Shown here in pieces: positions 52,718 through 60,816 of a stretch of 64,000 nt of DNA. The stretch comes from Labilithrix sp. Lineage in GTDB: Bacteria > Myxococcota_A > Polyangia > Polyangiales > Polyangiaceae. The position numbers were made by a program, and so were the translations under genes. The stretch lies in contig JAHBWD010000027.1 in assembly GCA_019637175.1 (NCBI GenBank), positions 1 to 64,000 on the forward strand. Reading direction: 5' to 3'. The notes under the pieces are model-generated. The model was not told the DNA's origin and did no database searches. It saw only the letters and a list, made by a program, of their open reading frames with translations. The number at the start of each line of letters is the position of its first letter. The stretch's first letter is position 1.

Positions 52718-54000
52718 GCGTGAGCGTGAGCGCGCCGGAGACGGCGGGGCCCCAGAAGTTCCCTCCGACGTTCTACTACGCGAACGCGATCGAGCTGCTC
52801 GAGCGCCTCGCGCACTACGGCTTCTACATCGGCCTCTCGCTCTACCTCACCAAGATCGTGAAGATGGGCGACATCGAGGTCGGCATCCTCCTCGGCAACT
52901 GGCGCTTCGCGGCGTCGATGGCGCCGATCCCGTGCGGCGCGATCGCCGATCGGATCAGCTTCAAGCGATCGCTCATCCTCGCCTTCAGCCTCTACTCGAC
53001 GGCGTACGCCGGCATCCTGCTCTTCCCGGTGCGCTCCGTCGTCATCCCGTGCCTCTTCCTCGCCGCGATCGCCGGCGGCTTCATGAAGCCGGTCATCATG
53101 GGCACGGTCGTGCGCACGAGCCCGCCGGGGCGACAGACGGAAGGCTTCGGCGTCTTCTACCGGATGATCAACGCCGGCAGCGTGATCGGCAAGTCGCTCG
53201 CCTACGGCGTCCGCCGCGTCGTCGCGCTGCGCTTCGTCGCGGCGACCTCGATCGTCGCGAGCCTCGCGGCGCTCGCCCTCGCGATCTTCGCCTACAAGGA
53301 GCCCGACGGCCTCGACGAGGATCAGAAGCGCGAGAAGGGCGAGAAGGTGAAGACCGAGGCGGCCCCCGCCCTGCGCGAGACGCTCCGTGGGTACGCCACC
53401 GCGCTGAAGAATCCGCGCTTCACGAGCTTCCTCCTCATCTTCGCGGGCTTCTACTTCATGTCCGAGCAGTTCTACATGACGTTCCCGAAGTACGTGACGC
53501 GTCACATCGACGAGAAGGCGCCGCTCGAGATGATCACGCTGGTCAACCCCGCGTGCATCGCGCTCTTCCAGGGCCGGATGACGAAGCTCACCAAGTCGAT
53601 CGATCCGGTCTGGACGATGGCGCTCGGCGTCTCGATCGGCGCGGTCGCGATGCTGGTGATGGGCGCGGTGCCGACGATCGCGGGCGCGTGCCTCTCGGGC
53701 GCGATCTTCGCGTTCGCCGAGATGACGTTCTCTCCTCGCTTCTTCGACTTCATCGCCAGCTTCGGCACGAAGGCCAAGAGCGGCATGTACATGGGCATGG
53801 CGTTCGTGCCCTCGGCGATCGGCGCGTGGCTCGGCGGTCAGGCGTCAGGCTTCCTCATCGCGAAGCACATCCCCGAGAACGGCCCTCACGACCCGCTCGC
53901 GATCTGGTCGACCTACGCGCTGCTCGGCATGCTCTGCGCGGTCGGGATGGTCGTCTACGGCCTGTTGACGAAGAAGTCGCGCGCACGTCCGGCGGCTTAA
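52714..54000 (+). CDS. POT/PTR2-type MFS transporter
   Basis: A 428-residue inner-membrane transporter with about twelve predicted helices. The first helix carries AIELLERLAHYGFYIGLSLY, the E-x-x-E-R-like motif of proton-coupled oligopeptide transporters, followed by CGAIADRISFKRSLILAF (the loop motif of MFS carriers). Peptide uptake is the best guess, but the family identity is less sure than the MFS fold. The start is GTG 52714, overlapping the previous stop by four bases (GTGA); GTG codons at 52720 and 52726 are also in frame. A hairpin follows the stop. Confidence 0.82.
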   Translation: MSVSVSAPETAGPQKFPPTFYYANAIELLERLAHYGFYIGLSLYLTKIVKMGDIEVGILLGNWRFAASMAPIPCGAIADRISFKRSLILAFSLYSTAYAGILLFPVRSVVIPCLFLAAIAGGFMKPVIMGTVVRTSPPGRQTEGFGVFYRMINAGSVIGKSLAYGVRRVVALRFVAATSIVASLAALALAIFAYKEPDGLDEDQKREKGEKVKTEAAPALRETLRGYATALKNPRFTSFLLIFAGFYFMSEQFYMTFPKYVTRHIDEKAPLEMITLVNPACIALFQGRMTKLTKSIDPVWTMALGVSIGAVAMLVMGAVPTIAGACLSGAIFAFAEMTFSPRFFDFIASFGTKAKSGMYMGMAFVPSAIGAWLGGQASGFLIAKHIPENGPHDPLAIWSTYALLGMLCAVGMVVYGLLTKKSRARPAA

Positions 54001-54004
54001 ACGA

Positions 54005-54035
54005 CGAAGGCAGGAAGAAGCTCTTCCTGCCTTCG
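54005..54035. terminator. Bidirectional hairpin between the transporter and a convergent lipoprotein
   Basis: A perfect 14-base stem: CGAAGGCAGGAAGA at 54005-54018 pairs with TCTTCCTGCCTTCG at 54022-54035, around a 3-base loop. It starts five bases after the transporter stop. There is no T tract on either strand. It probably ends both convergent transcripts. Confidence 0.65.
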
Positions 54036-54063
54036 CGCGATCGCGTCGCTCTCGAGTGACGGA

Positions 54064-55467
54064 CTACTTCGGCGGCTCGGGCGGCGTGTTGTCGGCCTGC
54101 ACGCAGCCGGCGAGGTCGAAGAACATGAACTCGAGCGCCTTCTGCTGCGCCGAGAGGCCGCCGGCCGCCGGGCAGCCGTCGGGGAACGAGTTGCCGCCCG
54201 CGCTGATGCCCATGAGGTGGAGGTCGCTGTAGACGGCGCGGCCGCACTGGTTCTCGGGCTCCGCGTCGGTCGGCGCGTTGAACGAGAAGTAGCGCACCGC
54301 GGTCTCGCTCTTCTTGATCCACGCCTGCACCGGCGCGTTGACGTTCGAGAGCGAGTTGGTCACGTCCGTGAGCTGGATCTTGCCGGGCGTCGTCGACGCG
54401 TTCACGTTGACGAGCCAGTCGGCGAACGCGACGCCCTTCGGGAAGGTCGTGTCGACGTCGTGGACGCCGGAGCCGCCGCCGCTCGCGTTCCAGTTGGCCG
54501 TCTGCTGCCAATCTTGCTGCGGCGAGTTCTTGAACCACGTGTAGTGGAAGTGCGTCGCGAAGATACGGCCGCCCATGTTGGCGTAATCCCACATCGACTG
54601 GCGCGCGCCCGGACGACCGACGGCGCCGCCCTTGTTCTCGTTGGTCTCGCTGCACTCGCAGGAGAGCATCACCATGTCGTAGCTGGCCATCTTGGCCGGG
54701 TCGTTCCAGAGCTCGCCGCCGAACGGATCGGCCGTGCTGCCGCCCGCCGCGGGCGCGCCGGGGAAGTCGCCGCCCGAGCCGTTGAAGACGTGGATGTGGC
54801 CCGCGGTGCTGTGGCCGGGGACGAACTCGCTGTCGTCGATGCCGATGCCGCGGAGGAGGCACTCGAGCGCGTCGCATCCGCCGGCGGTGACCGCGATGTG
54901 CGGCATGTCGCCTTCGGAGCCGTTGCGCGGGAGGCGGAACTCGCGATCGGGGACCTTGTTCGCTTCGCACGCCTTGGTGACGTCGAACTTCAGCTTGCGG
55001 CGCCACTTGCCGACCTGGACGACGACGGGCACGTCTTTGTCGACGGGCACGTTCTCGAGCGTGAACTCGCCCTTGGTGTTGGTGAGGGTGCTCACCATCG
55101 GGCTCAGCGCGACCGACGCGCACGTCTCGCAGCTCACGCCCTCTTTGATCTCCGGCAGCTCCGCGTCCCCGTTCGGGCCGCCCGGGATGTAGACCATGAC
55201 GTTGTAGAGCGCGTTGGCGCCGGCCGGGTCGTAGACCTTGCCCGTGATCGTCGTCGTGACCGACGGATCGTCGCACGCGACGCGCTTGCACTCGAGCCCC
55301 TGGCACGGCGTCTCACCCGGCGTGAACGGGGTGGCGCTCGGCGTCTCTTCCTTGGGCGCCTGCTCGAAACCGCTCCTCTTGTCAGCTCCGCTGCATGCAG
55401 CAGCGGCCATCGCCACACCGGCGGCGACGAGAACGAACGGCGCGAAGTAGGTCAGACCTTGGCGCAT
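54064..55467 (-). CDS. Cys-rich lipoprotein with carboxypeptidase-regulatory-like domain
   Basis: A 467-residue predicted lipoprotein (lipobox AAAC after LVAAGVAMAAAAC). After a Cys-containing linker, residues 75-165 form a carboxypeptidase-regulatory/Cna-B-like beta domain (TTITGKVYDPAGANALYNVMVYIPG, TLTNTKGEFTLENVP). The rest contains TAGHIHVFNGSGG, MLSCECSE, GRIFATHFHYTW and paired cysteines. The large C-terminal part has no family I can name, but the protein style is frequent in Polyangia. The ribosome-binding site AAAGGAG precedes ATG 55467. Probably surface or periplasmic. Confidence 0.75.
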   Translation of the reverse strand: MRQGLTYFAPFVLVAAGVAMAAAACSGADKRSGFEQAPKEETPSATPFTPGETPCQGLECKRVACDDPSVTTTITGKVYDPAGANALYNVMVYIPGGPNGDAELPEIKEGVSCETCASVALSPMVSTLTNTKGEFTLENVPVDKDVPVVVQVGKWRRKLKFDVTKACEANKVPDREFRLPRNGSEGDMPHIAVTAGGCDALECLLRGIGIDDSEFVPGHSTAGHIHVFNGSGGDFPGAPAAGGSTADPFGGELWNDPAKMASYDMVMLSCECSETNENKGGAVGRPGARQSMWDYANMGGRIFATHFHYTWFKNSPQQDWQQTANWNASGGGSGVHDVDTTFPKGVAFADWLVNVNASTTPGKIQLTDVTNSLSNVNAPVQAWIKKSETAVRYFSFNAPTDAEPENQCGRAVYSDLHLMGISAGGNSFPDGCPAAGGLSAQQKALEFMFFDLAGCVQADNTPPEPPK

Positions 55468-55575
55468 TGGGGCTCTTGCTCCTTTGGTTTCGGGGAGATA
55501 CGGGTTTCGCTAGACTTGGGGTACGGACTCCCACGTCTATGGATCAGACCCACACCACCCGACGGGGTCCCTGAA

Positions 55576-56496
55576 ATGACCCGTCATCGGCCTTCGCGCA
55601 AACTTTATTTGCGTCTCGGTCGCAGACAGATGCTCGGCGCCCTCGCCGCGGGCCTCGTCTGCCGGAGCGTTCGCGCCCAGGAGCCTGGCGATCCTGCCGA
55701 AGATCTGAGGAATTTGCGGCTGCTCGACCTCACGGAGGGCGGCCGCCGATTCACGCTCGTCACGCCGAAGTACCTCGAGCCCGAACGGAAGCTCCCCCTT
55801 GTCGTTTTCCTGCACGGCCTCGGCGAGACCACCAACGAGCGCGCCGGCGCCTACGCCTGGATCGAGCGGTACGGCCTCGGCAGCGCATGGCAACGGCTCA
55901 AGCGCGCCCCGATCGCGCCGACGAGCAAGCGCGGAGAGTGGACCGCGGCGCGCCTCGCCGAGGTGAACGAGGAGCTCGCCGTCCGACCGTTCCGCGGGTT
56001 CGTGATGGCGTGCCCCTTCATGCCCAACCCGCAGGGCCCCGGGCAGGTCGACGCCTACGCACGCTGGATCGAAGAGTCGCTCTTGCCGCGGGTGCGCCGC
56101 GAGGCGCCCGTCCATACGGATGCAAAGCGCACGTATCTCTGCGGCGTGTCGCTCGGCGGCTGGGTCGCGCTCGAGCTGCTCGGGCGGCTGCCTCACGTCT
56201 TCGGCGCGCTCGCGGGCGTGCAGACGGCGATCGGCCCGCACAACGCGCCAGGCTACGCCGACAGGATCGCGAAGGGCTGGAAGGGCGAGAAGAACCCGAC
56301 GCTCCTCCTCACGAGCACGCAAGATCACTGGAAGGCCTCGAGCGAAGCGCTCGCCCTCGCGTTCAAGGCCAAGGACCTGCCCGCCGACTATCGCGTGATC
56401 CCCGGACCGCACGATCAGCCGTGGCTCCAGGAGGCGGGCACGATCGAGACGATCCTCTGGCTCGACCGCATCGGCTATCGGACGCCCGTCCGCTAG
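55576..56496 (+). CDS. Tat-exported alpha/beta hydrolase (esterase)
   Basis: A 306-residue hydrolase. The N terminus LGRRQMLGALAAGLV is a twin-arginine signal, suggesting export of a folded enzyme. The domain has PLVVFLHGLGE (oxyanion), GVSLGGWVALEL (nucleophile Ser near 191), and a His near the end (PGPHDQPW). It resembles phospholipase/carboxylesterase or feruloyl-esterase-like proteins. I start at ATG 55576; ATG 55630 would remove the twin Arg. Substrate unknown. It is divergent to the lipoprotein gene upstream. Confidence 0.82.
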   Translation: MTRHRPSRKLYLRLGRRQMLGALAAGLVCRSVRAQEPGDPAEDLRNLRLLDLTEGGRRFTLVTPKYLEPERKLPLVVFLHGLGETTNERAGAYAWIERYGLGSAWQRLKRAPIAPTSKRGEWTAARLAEVNEELAVRPFRGFVMACPFMPNPQGPGQVDAYARWIEESLLPRVRREAPVHTDAKRTYLCGVSLGGWVALELLGRLPHVFGALAGVQTAIGPHNAPGYADRIAKGWKGEKNPTLLLTSTQDHWKASSEALALAFKAKDLPADYRVIPGPHDQPWLQEAGTIETILWLDRIGYRTPVR

Positions 56497-56592
56497 GGCA
56501 GACGAAACGCCCGCGCGACGCGCGGGAACGGTGGCCTCGCCTCCGGCGCGGCGACTAGGGTTCGGCCCGAAATCGAACGGAGGGACGAGATC

Positions 56593-56967
56593 ATGAACGC
56601 CATGAACGCCATGAACGCGATGCCGATGATGAACGGCCCGATGATGCCGATGAACCCGATGATGCCGATGATGATGAACGGCCCGATGATGCCGATGATG
56701 CCCATGATGGGCGCCATGCAGGGTCAGATGCCCATGATGGGCATGATGCCGATGATGATGGGCGGCATGATGCCGATGATGTGCACGATGACGTGCGAGA
56801 TGACCAAGGACGGCATGACGGTGAAGATGACGCCGACCGACGCGTCGATGATGTCGCGCATGAAGGAGCGCTGCGAGGCCATGAACGCGATGATGGCCAT
56901 GGGCGCGCCCATGATGATGATGTGCGGCGGCATGCCGATGATGATGTGCATGCCCCAGACGAAGTGA
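56593..56967 (+). CDS. Extremely Met-rich small protein
   Basis: A 124-residue protein with 53 Met (43%) and five Cys. Residues 1-63 are built of Met/Pro/Gly/Asn repeats such as PMMPMMPMMGAM. A less repetitive middle (MTCEMTKDGMTVKMTPTDAS, RMKERCEAMN) is followed by a Met/Cys end (MMMMCGGMPMMMCMP). There is no signal peptide. GGAGGG nine bases before the ATG makes translation credible, and a terminator lies 50 bases after the stop. Met-rich proteins bind Cu(I)/Ag(I) or act as oxidant sinks; the five Cys fit soft-metal binding. No copper or methionine sulfoxide reductase gene is adjacent. Function unknown. Confidence 0.8.
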   Translation: MNAMNAMNAMPMMNGPMMPMNPMMPMMMNGPMMPMMPMMGAMQGQMPMMGMMPMMMGGMMPMMCTMTCEMTKDGMTVKMTPTDASMMSRMKERCEAMNAMMAMGAPMMMMCGGMPMMMCMPQTK

Positions 56968-56969
56968 GC

Positions 56970-57009
56970 CTTCGTCGCGACGTCACTTCGTCGCGACGTC
57001 ACGACGTCA
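56970..57009. repeat. Tandem 16-base repeat downstream of the Met-rich gene
   Basis: CTTCGTCGCGACGTCA occurs twice in exact tandem (56970-56985, 56986-57001), followed by a third partial copy (CGACGTCA, 57002-57009). Each unit contains the palindromes GTCGCGAC and GACGTC. It could be a protein-binding array or simple slippage. Confidence 0.7.
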
Positions 57010-57017
57010 CGAACACC

Positions 57018-57058
57018 TCGAGCCCGCGCTCCTTGGGACGCGGGCTCGACGCATTTTT
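57018..57058 (+). terminator. Rho-independent terminator of the Met-rich gene
   Basis: TCGAGCCCGCG (57018-57028) and CGCGGGCTCGA (57039-57049) form an 11-base stem with a 10-base loop, followed by ACGCATTTTT. It lies about 50 bases after the Met-rich stop and before the ExbD-like gene. Confidence 0.8.
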
Positions 57059-57133
57059 CCCGTCCCGCGCGAACTTCGCCCGCCGGGGAACTTCCGCGAT
57101 CGCCGCAGCGTCGGTCCGCGCTGGAGGTAGAAG

Positions 57134-57718
57134 ATGGCAGGCGTCAGCGTCGACGGAGGTGGAGGCGGTAGGCGGAAGCTCGACACCGAGATCAACATGA
57201 TCCCGATGATCGATCTCCTGATGGTGACGATCTCGTTCTTGCTGATCACCGCGGTGTGGGTGCAGTCGTCACGTCTCGAGGCGAGCGCGAACGTGCCCGG
57301 CACGAGCGAGACGCCGCCGTGTGAGCACGAGCCGGGAGGCTGCAAGGCCGAGCCTCGGCTCCACGTGCAGACGTCGGATCCTGGGAAGTTCCTCCTCGTG
57401 TGGAAGGAGGGCCCCACGGTGGTGCGCTCCGTCGAGGTGCCGCGGAGCCAGACCGAGGGTCACAAGAGCGCGCAGCCCGGACAGGTCGTCTATCCCGCGC
57501 TCGCCGCGCGCGTCGCCGAGGAGTGGAAGGTCTCGGGCCTTCATCGCGACGCGAGCGACAAGAAGTTCGATCACGCGGTGGTGCACGCGCCCTCCGACAT
57601 GCCCTACGGAGACATCGTCGCGGTCATGGACGCGGTGGCGCAGCCGAAGCGCGCGGTCGCCTACCAAGGCAAGACGGCGCAGACGGCCGCGTTCGAGATC
57701 ACGTTCGCGATGGACTGA
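57134..57718 (+). CDS. Orphan ExbD/TolR-like membrane protein
   Basis: A 194-residue protein with the ExbD membrane segment LDTEINMIPMIDLLMVTISFLLI, including the key Asp. The periplasmic part is longer than in typical ExbD: a 40-residue insert with two Cys (CEHEPGGCKAEPR) comes before the fold, and the end (HAPSDMPYGDIVAVMDAVAQ) is ExbD-like. No exbB or tonB is adjacent, unlike the pair at 24.7-25.8 kb. It needs a partner encoded elsewhere. The Met-rich gene is its upstream neighbour, separated by a terminator. Confidence 0.8.
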   Translation: MAGVSVDGGGGGRRKLDTEINMIPMIDLLMVTISFLLITAVWVQSSRLEASANVPGTSETPPCEHEPGGCKAEPRLHVQTSDPGKFLLVWKEGPTVVRSVEVPRSQTEGHKSAQPGQVVYPALAARVAEEWKVSGLHRDASDKKFDHAVVHAPSDMPYGDIVAVMDAVAQPKRAVAYQGKTAQTAAFEITFAMD

Positions 57719-57846
57719 AGAGGTCGAGGGCTCGAAGGGGCAAGGGATCGGAGGAAGAACGAGAACGAGAGCGAGAGCAAACGCCGCAGATCGCGCTCTC
57801 GTCCCGTCTTCCCTCGGCCCCTCGACCCTTCGAGCCCTCGACGTCG

Positions 57847-58317
57847 CTACTCGCTCGCGTCGAGCGAGGCGATCGCCTGGTCGACCGCGGCGGCCGCCTT
57901 GTCGAACGGCTCCTTGTCTCCCGCGGCTTCGACGACGAAGACCTTCGACTTCGTCGCGAAGACGCTGACCCAGTAGCGATGCTCGCGGCCGTTGCGCGTG
58001 GTCGTGTAGCGGGTCTGCGTTCCGGTCAGGCCCTTGGCCGTCCTCACCGAGCGCGAGCCCTCGGAGACGTATCCCTTGTCGCGGAGGCGCAGGTCGAGCG
58101 TCTCCGCCCAGAACTCGGTGTTGGCCTTCACGTCGTTCGGCTCGGTGCGCGTCGCGAGGACGATCCCCTTCGCGCTCGTCGCGCGGTAGCTGTACGCGCC
58201 CTCGCTCTCGAGGGTCGCGAAGCCCGCCGGCGTGTCCAGGCGGGCCCCGCGGCCGCACGCGCCGCAGGCGACGGCGAATAGAATCGTGAACACAATCGAC
58301 AATTGTTCAATCTTCAT
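57847..58317 (-). CDS. Small lipoprotein, unknown
   Basis: A 156-residue predicted lipoprotein (MKIEQLSIVFTILFAVAC, then GACG). The remainder is an alpha/beta domain with TPAGFATLESEGAYSYRATSAKG, TEFWAETLDLRLRDKGYV, YWVSVFATKSKVFVVEAAG and AVDQAIASLD, resembling DcrB/PsbP-like lipoproteins. The start region is A/T-rich against its surroundings. It follows the DUF4349 gene by 32 bases on the same strand and is probably co-transcribed. Confidence 0.72.
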   Translation of the reverse strand: MKIEQLSIVFTILFAVACGACGRGARLDTPAGFATLESEGAYSYRATSAKGIVLATRTEPNDVKANTEFWAETLDLRLRDKGYVSEGSRSVRTAKGLTGTQTRYTTTRNGREHRYWVSVFATKSKVFVVEAAGDKEPFDKAAAAVDQAIASLDASE

Positions 58318-58349
58318 GGCTCGAGGCTTCCGTGTTCGGGGTTCGGGGC

Positions 58350-59204
58350 TCACTGCTTCAACGAGAACAGCGGGTCGAGGCCGATCCCCTCGACCCACGG
58401 GATCGGCAGGTCGACCGTCTTCGGCGCGGGCGTCACCACGGCCGGCACGACGATCGGCGCCGCGGGCTTCGGCTTCGGCGTGAGCGAGACGCTGATGACG
58501 CTCATCGCCGCGCGCGTGCGGAGAAACTCGAGGCGGCCTTCGACCCGATCGATCTCTTGCGCGATGCGCTCGAGCTCGCGCTCGACGGTCAGCATGTCCT
58601 GGATGTTCGACGCGCGCGCCATGAACTCCTGGAGGCGCGCGCGGGTCGCGCGCATGTTCGTGAGGCGCACCTCGAGATCGTGGAACTCCTCCGACACGTC
58701 GTCGGCCGTGACCGAGCGATTGACGACGCCGCCGAGCGCTTCGATCTTCGTCATCGTCTCGCGGAAGCTCGCCGACGGCACCTTGATCTGGACGCTCTGA
58801 TCCTTGCGCGACGCGATGTGGCCGCCGACGCTCTCGGCGGCGTCGATGATCCTGTCGATCGTCTTCGGGATGGCCTCTTCGTCCGCCATCATCTTGAGAT
58901 CGCCCTGGTAGACGATGACGGGCGCGCGCGTCGTCGGCCCGGCGCTCTTGGCCGTGCGCGCGTCGGTCTTCGCCGCCGGCGCCTTCACGTCCCCCCGCGG
59001 CTGCTGCGCGGGCGGCGCAGGTTGCGCGGGCGCAGGCGGCGCAGGCGGAGGCGCGGCCTGCGCGACGGCGCCGGCCGTCTCGGCCGCGGGGCTCGGGGGC
59101 GCCGCCATTCTCGGCGCAGCGTGCGCCCCGCAGCCCGTCTGCGCCGCGAGCAACGAGAGGACGACGGGGAGCGTGCAGAAGAGGCGGGTCGAGGGCTTCG
59201 TCAT
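58350..59204 (-). CDS. DUF4349 lipoprotein
   Basis: A 284-residue predicted lipoprotein (lipobox QTGC after LSLLAAQ). Pro/Ala/Gln-rich linker (about 33-75), then a DUF4349 domain: VIVYQGDLKMMADEEAIPKTIDRI, GGHIASRKDQSVQIKVP, LGGVVNRSVTADDVSEEFHDLE and a coiled-coil MLTVERELERIAQEIDRVEGRLEFL. Many DUF4349 proteins end in a membrane helix; this one does not and instead has a Pro-rich tail. It probably spans part of the periplasm as a tethered coiled coil. Confidence 0.85.
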   Translation of the reverse strand: MTKPSTRLFCTLPVVLSLLAAQTGCGAHAAPRMAAPPSPAAETAGAVAQAAPPPAPPAPAQPAPPAQQPRGDVKAPAAKTDARTAKSAGPTTRAPVIVYQGDLKMMADEEAIPKTIDRIIDAAESVGGHIASRKDQSVQIKVPSASFRETMTKIEALGGVVNRSVTADDVSEEFHDLEVRLTNMRATRARLQEFMARASNIQDMLTVERELERIAQEIDRVEGRLEFLRTRAAMSVISVSLTPKPKPAAPIVVPAVVTPAPKTVDLPIPWVEGIGLDPLFSLKQ

Positions 59205-59260
59205 GGCGTTTGCCCCTCAACGGACCTCGCGCAGGCGCCTTACAGACGTCGACGAACGGC

Positions 59261-59764
59261 CTACTTTTCCACGTCGCTCTCGCGCGTCATCTCCAGCATC
59301 GTCGTGCGGAACCCGAGGCGGCCGAACATCCGCTGCGCCGCCTCGTTCTGCACGGCGGTGAGCAAGAGGACGCGCGGCGCGCCCTTCTCCGCGAGGCGGC
59401 GGACCACCTCGCGCACGAGCGCCTCGCCGATCCCCTGCCCGCGCGCGCGCTCGTCGACGTACACGTCGTGGAGCTTGCCGCACGCGTCGAGCAGCTCGTT
59501 GTAGCTCCGCGGCTCGAGCCGCGCGTACGCGTAGCCGACGATCGCCCCTCCGAGCACGGCCGCGAGGAGCACGACGTCGTCGCTCCGGAGCTCACCCGCG
59601 AAGTAGCGCGCGTAGCCCGCCTCCGGATTCGTGAGGTGGAGAAAGCGCTTCGGATCGAGCGCGTAGTGCATGCGCACGAGGCGACCGGCGTACGTCGAGA
59701 CCGCGGGGAGGTCGTCGTCCGTCATCGGGCGCACGGCGAACGCGCGGGTGGGGTCGGCTTCCAC
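59261..59764 (-). CDS. GNAT-family acetyltransferase
   Basis: A 167-residue acetyltransferase. Motif A is LHDVYVDERARGQGIGEALV (R-x-x-G-x-G/A), then VRRLAEKGAPRVLLLTAVQNEAAQRMFGRLGF. It matches the RimI-like single-domain group. The N-terminal part contains VRPMTDDDLPAVSTYAGRLV. The substrate is unknown. It is divergent to the DNA glycosylase gene, with about 70 bases between. Confidence 0.9.
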   Translation of the reverse strand: MEADPTRAFAVRPMTDDDLPAVSTYAGRLVRMHYALDPKRFLHLTNPEAGYARYFAGELRSDDVVLLAAVLGGAIVGYAYARLEPRSYNELLDACGKLHDVYVDERARGQGIGEALVREVVRRLAEKGAPRVLLLTAVQNEAAQRMFGRLGFRTTMLEMTRESDVEK

Positions 59765-59835
59765 GGAGACGCAGTCTAGCGCGTCTTCGCGCGGACCCTC
59801 TCGCCGCGCGCGCGCTCCCGATTTAGCCTCGCGTC

Positions 59836-60816
59836 ATGCCGGAGCTGCCCGACATCACCGTGTACGTCGAGCACATCGCGCGTCGGACCGCCGGCCACGT
59901 GCTCGAGCGCATCCGCATCGCGAGCCCGTTTCTGCTGCGAACGGCCGATCCGCCCATCACGGCGATCGTCGGGCAGAAGGTCGAGCGCATCTCGCGCCTC
60001 GGCAAGCGCATCGTTTTTTCCTTCGCGCCGGAGGGGAGCAAACCCAAGAAGGCCGACGCGCTCCACTTGATCATCCACCTGATGATCGCTGGCCGCTTCA
60101 AGTGGAAGCCGCACGGCGCGCCCATCCCCGGCAAGATCGGCCTCGCCGCGCTCGACTTCGCGCCGGCGAGCAAGGGCGCGAAGGAGAAGGACGCGGGCAC
60201 GCTCGTCTTCACGGAAGCGAGCACCAAGAAGCGCGCGAGCATGCACCTCGTCAGGGGCGACGAGGCGCTCGCGTCGCACGATCCCGGCGGCCTCGACGTG
60301 ATGCGCGCCGACACCGACGCCTTCGCCGCGCGCCTCCGGAGCGAGAACCACACGCTCAAGCGCGCGCTGACCGATCCCCACCTCTTCGACGGGATCGGCA
60401 ACGCGTACTCCGACGAAATACTGCATCATGCACGCATGTCGCCGGTGAAGCTGACCTCGCGCCTCGGCGACGAAGAGATCGCGCGCCTCCACGCGTCGAT
60501 CCGCGAGGTGCTCGACGAATGGACGAAGCGGCTGCGCGATCGCGCGGGCGAGTTCCCCGAGAACGTGACCGCGTTCCAGCCGGAGATGGCGGTGCACGGC
60601 AAGTACGGCAAGCCCTGCCCGCGCTGCGGGACGCGGGTGCAGCGGATCCGCTACGCGGCGAACGAGATGAACTACTGCCCCGCGTGTCAGACGGAGGGAA
60701 AGCTCCTCGCGGATCGATCGCTCTCCCGCCTCATGCGCGGCGACTGGCCGAAGACGCTCGAGGAGCTCGAGATCAAGAAGGCGAAGCTCAAGGCGGCGCC
60801 GCCGACGTCACGTTGA
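59836..60816 (+). CDS. Fpg/Nei-family DNA glycosylase
   Basis: A 326-residue base-excision repair enzyme. MPELPD gives the catalytic Pro2 and Glu3; the conserved Lys is in RISRLGKRIVFSF. The helix-two-turn-helix is ALTDPHLFDGIGNAYSDEILHHA, and the zinc finger CPRCGTRVQRIRYAANEMNYCPACQ is complete. It removes oxidised purines or pyrimidines and cuts the abasic site. The protein is longer than typical Fpg because of a Lys-rich insert near residues 115-135 (PASKGAKEKDAG) and a C-terminal extension after the zinc finger. Whether it is MutM- or Nei-like cannot be decided from the sequence alone. Confidence 0.93.
   Translation: MPELPDITVYVEHIARRTAGHVLERIRIASPFLLRTADPPITAIVGQKVERISRLGKRIVFSFAPEGSKPKKADALHLIIHLMIAGRFKWKPHGAPIPGKIGLAALDFAPASKGAKEKDAGTLVFTEASTKKRASMHLVRGDEALASHDPGGLDVMRADTDAFAARLRSENHTLKRALTDPHLFDGIGNAYSDEILHHARMSPVKLTSRLGDEEIARLHASIREVLDEWTKRLRDRAGEFPENVTAFQPEMAVHGKYGKPCPRCGTRVQRIRYAANEMNYCPACQTEGKLLADRSLSRLMRGDWPKTLEELEIKKAKLKAAPPTSR

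Noticed and set aside
56493..57002. Minus-strand Ile/Gly-rich or Ser-rich open frames opposite the Met-rich gene
   Set aside because: They are complements of ATG-rich codons; the plus strand has the ribosome-binding site and terminator.
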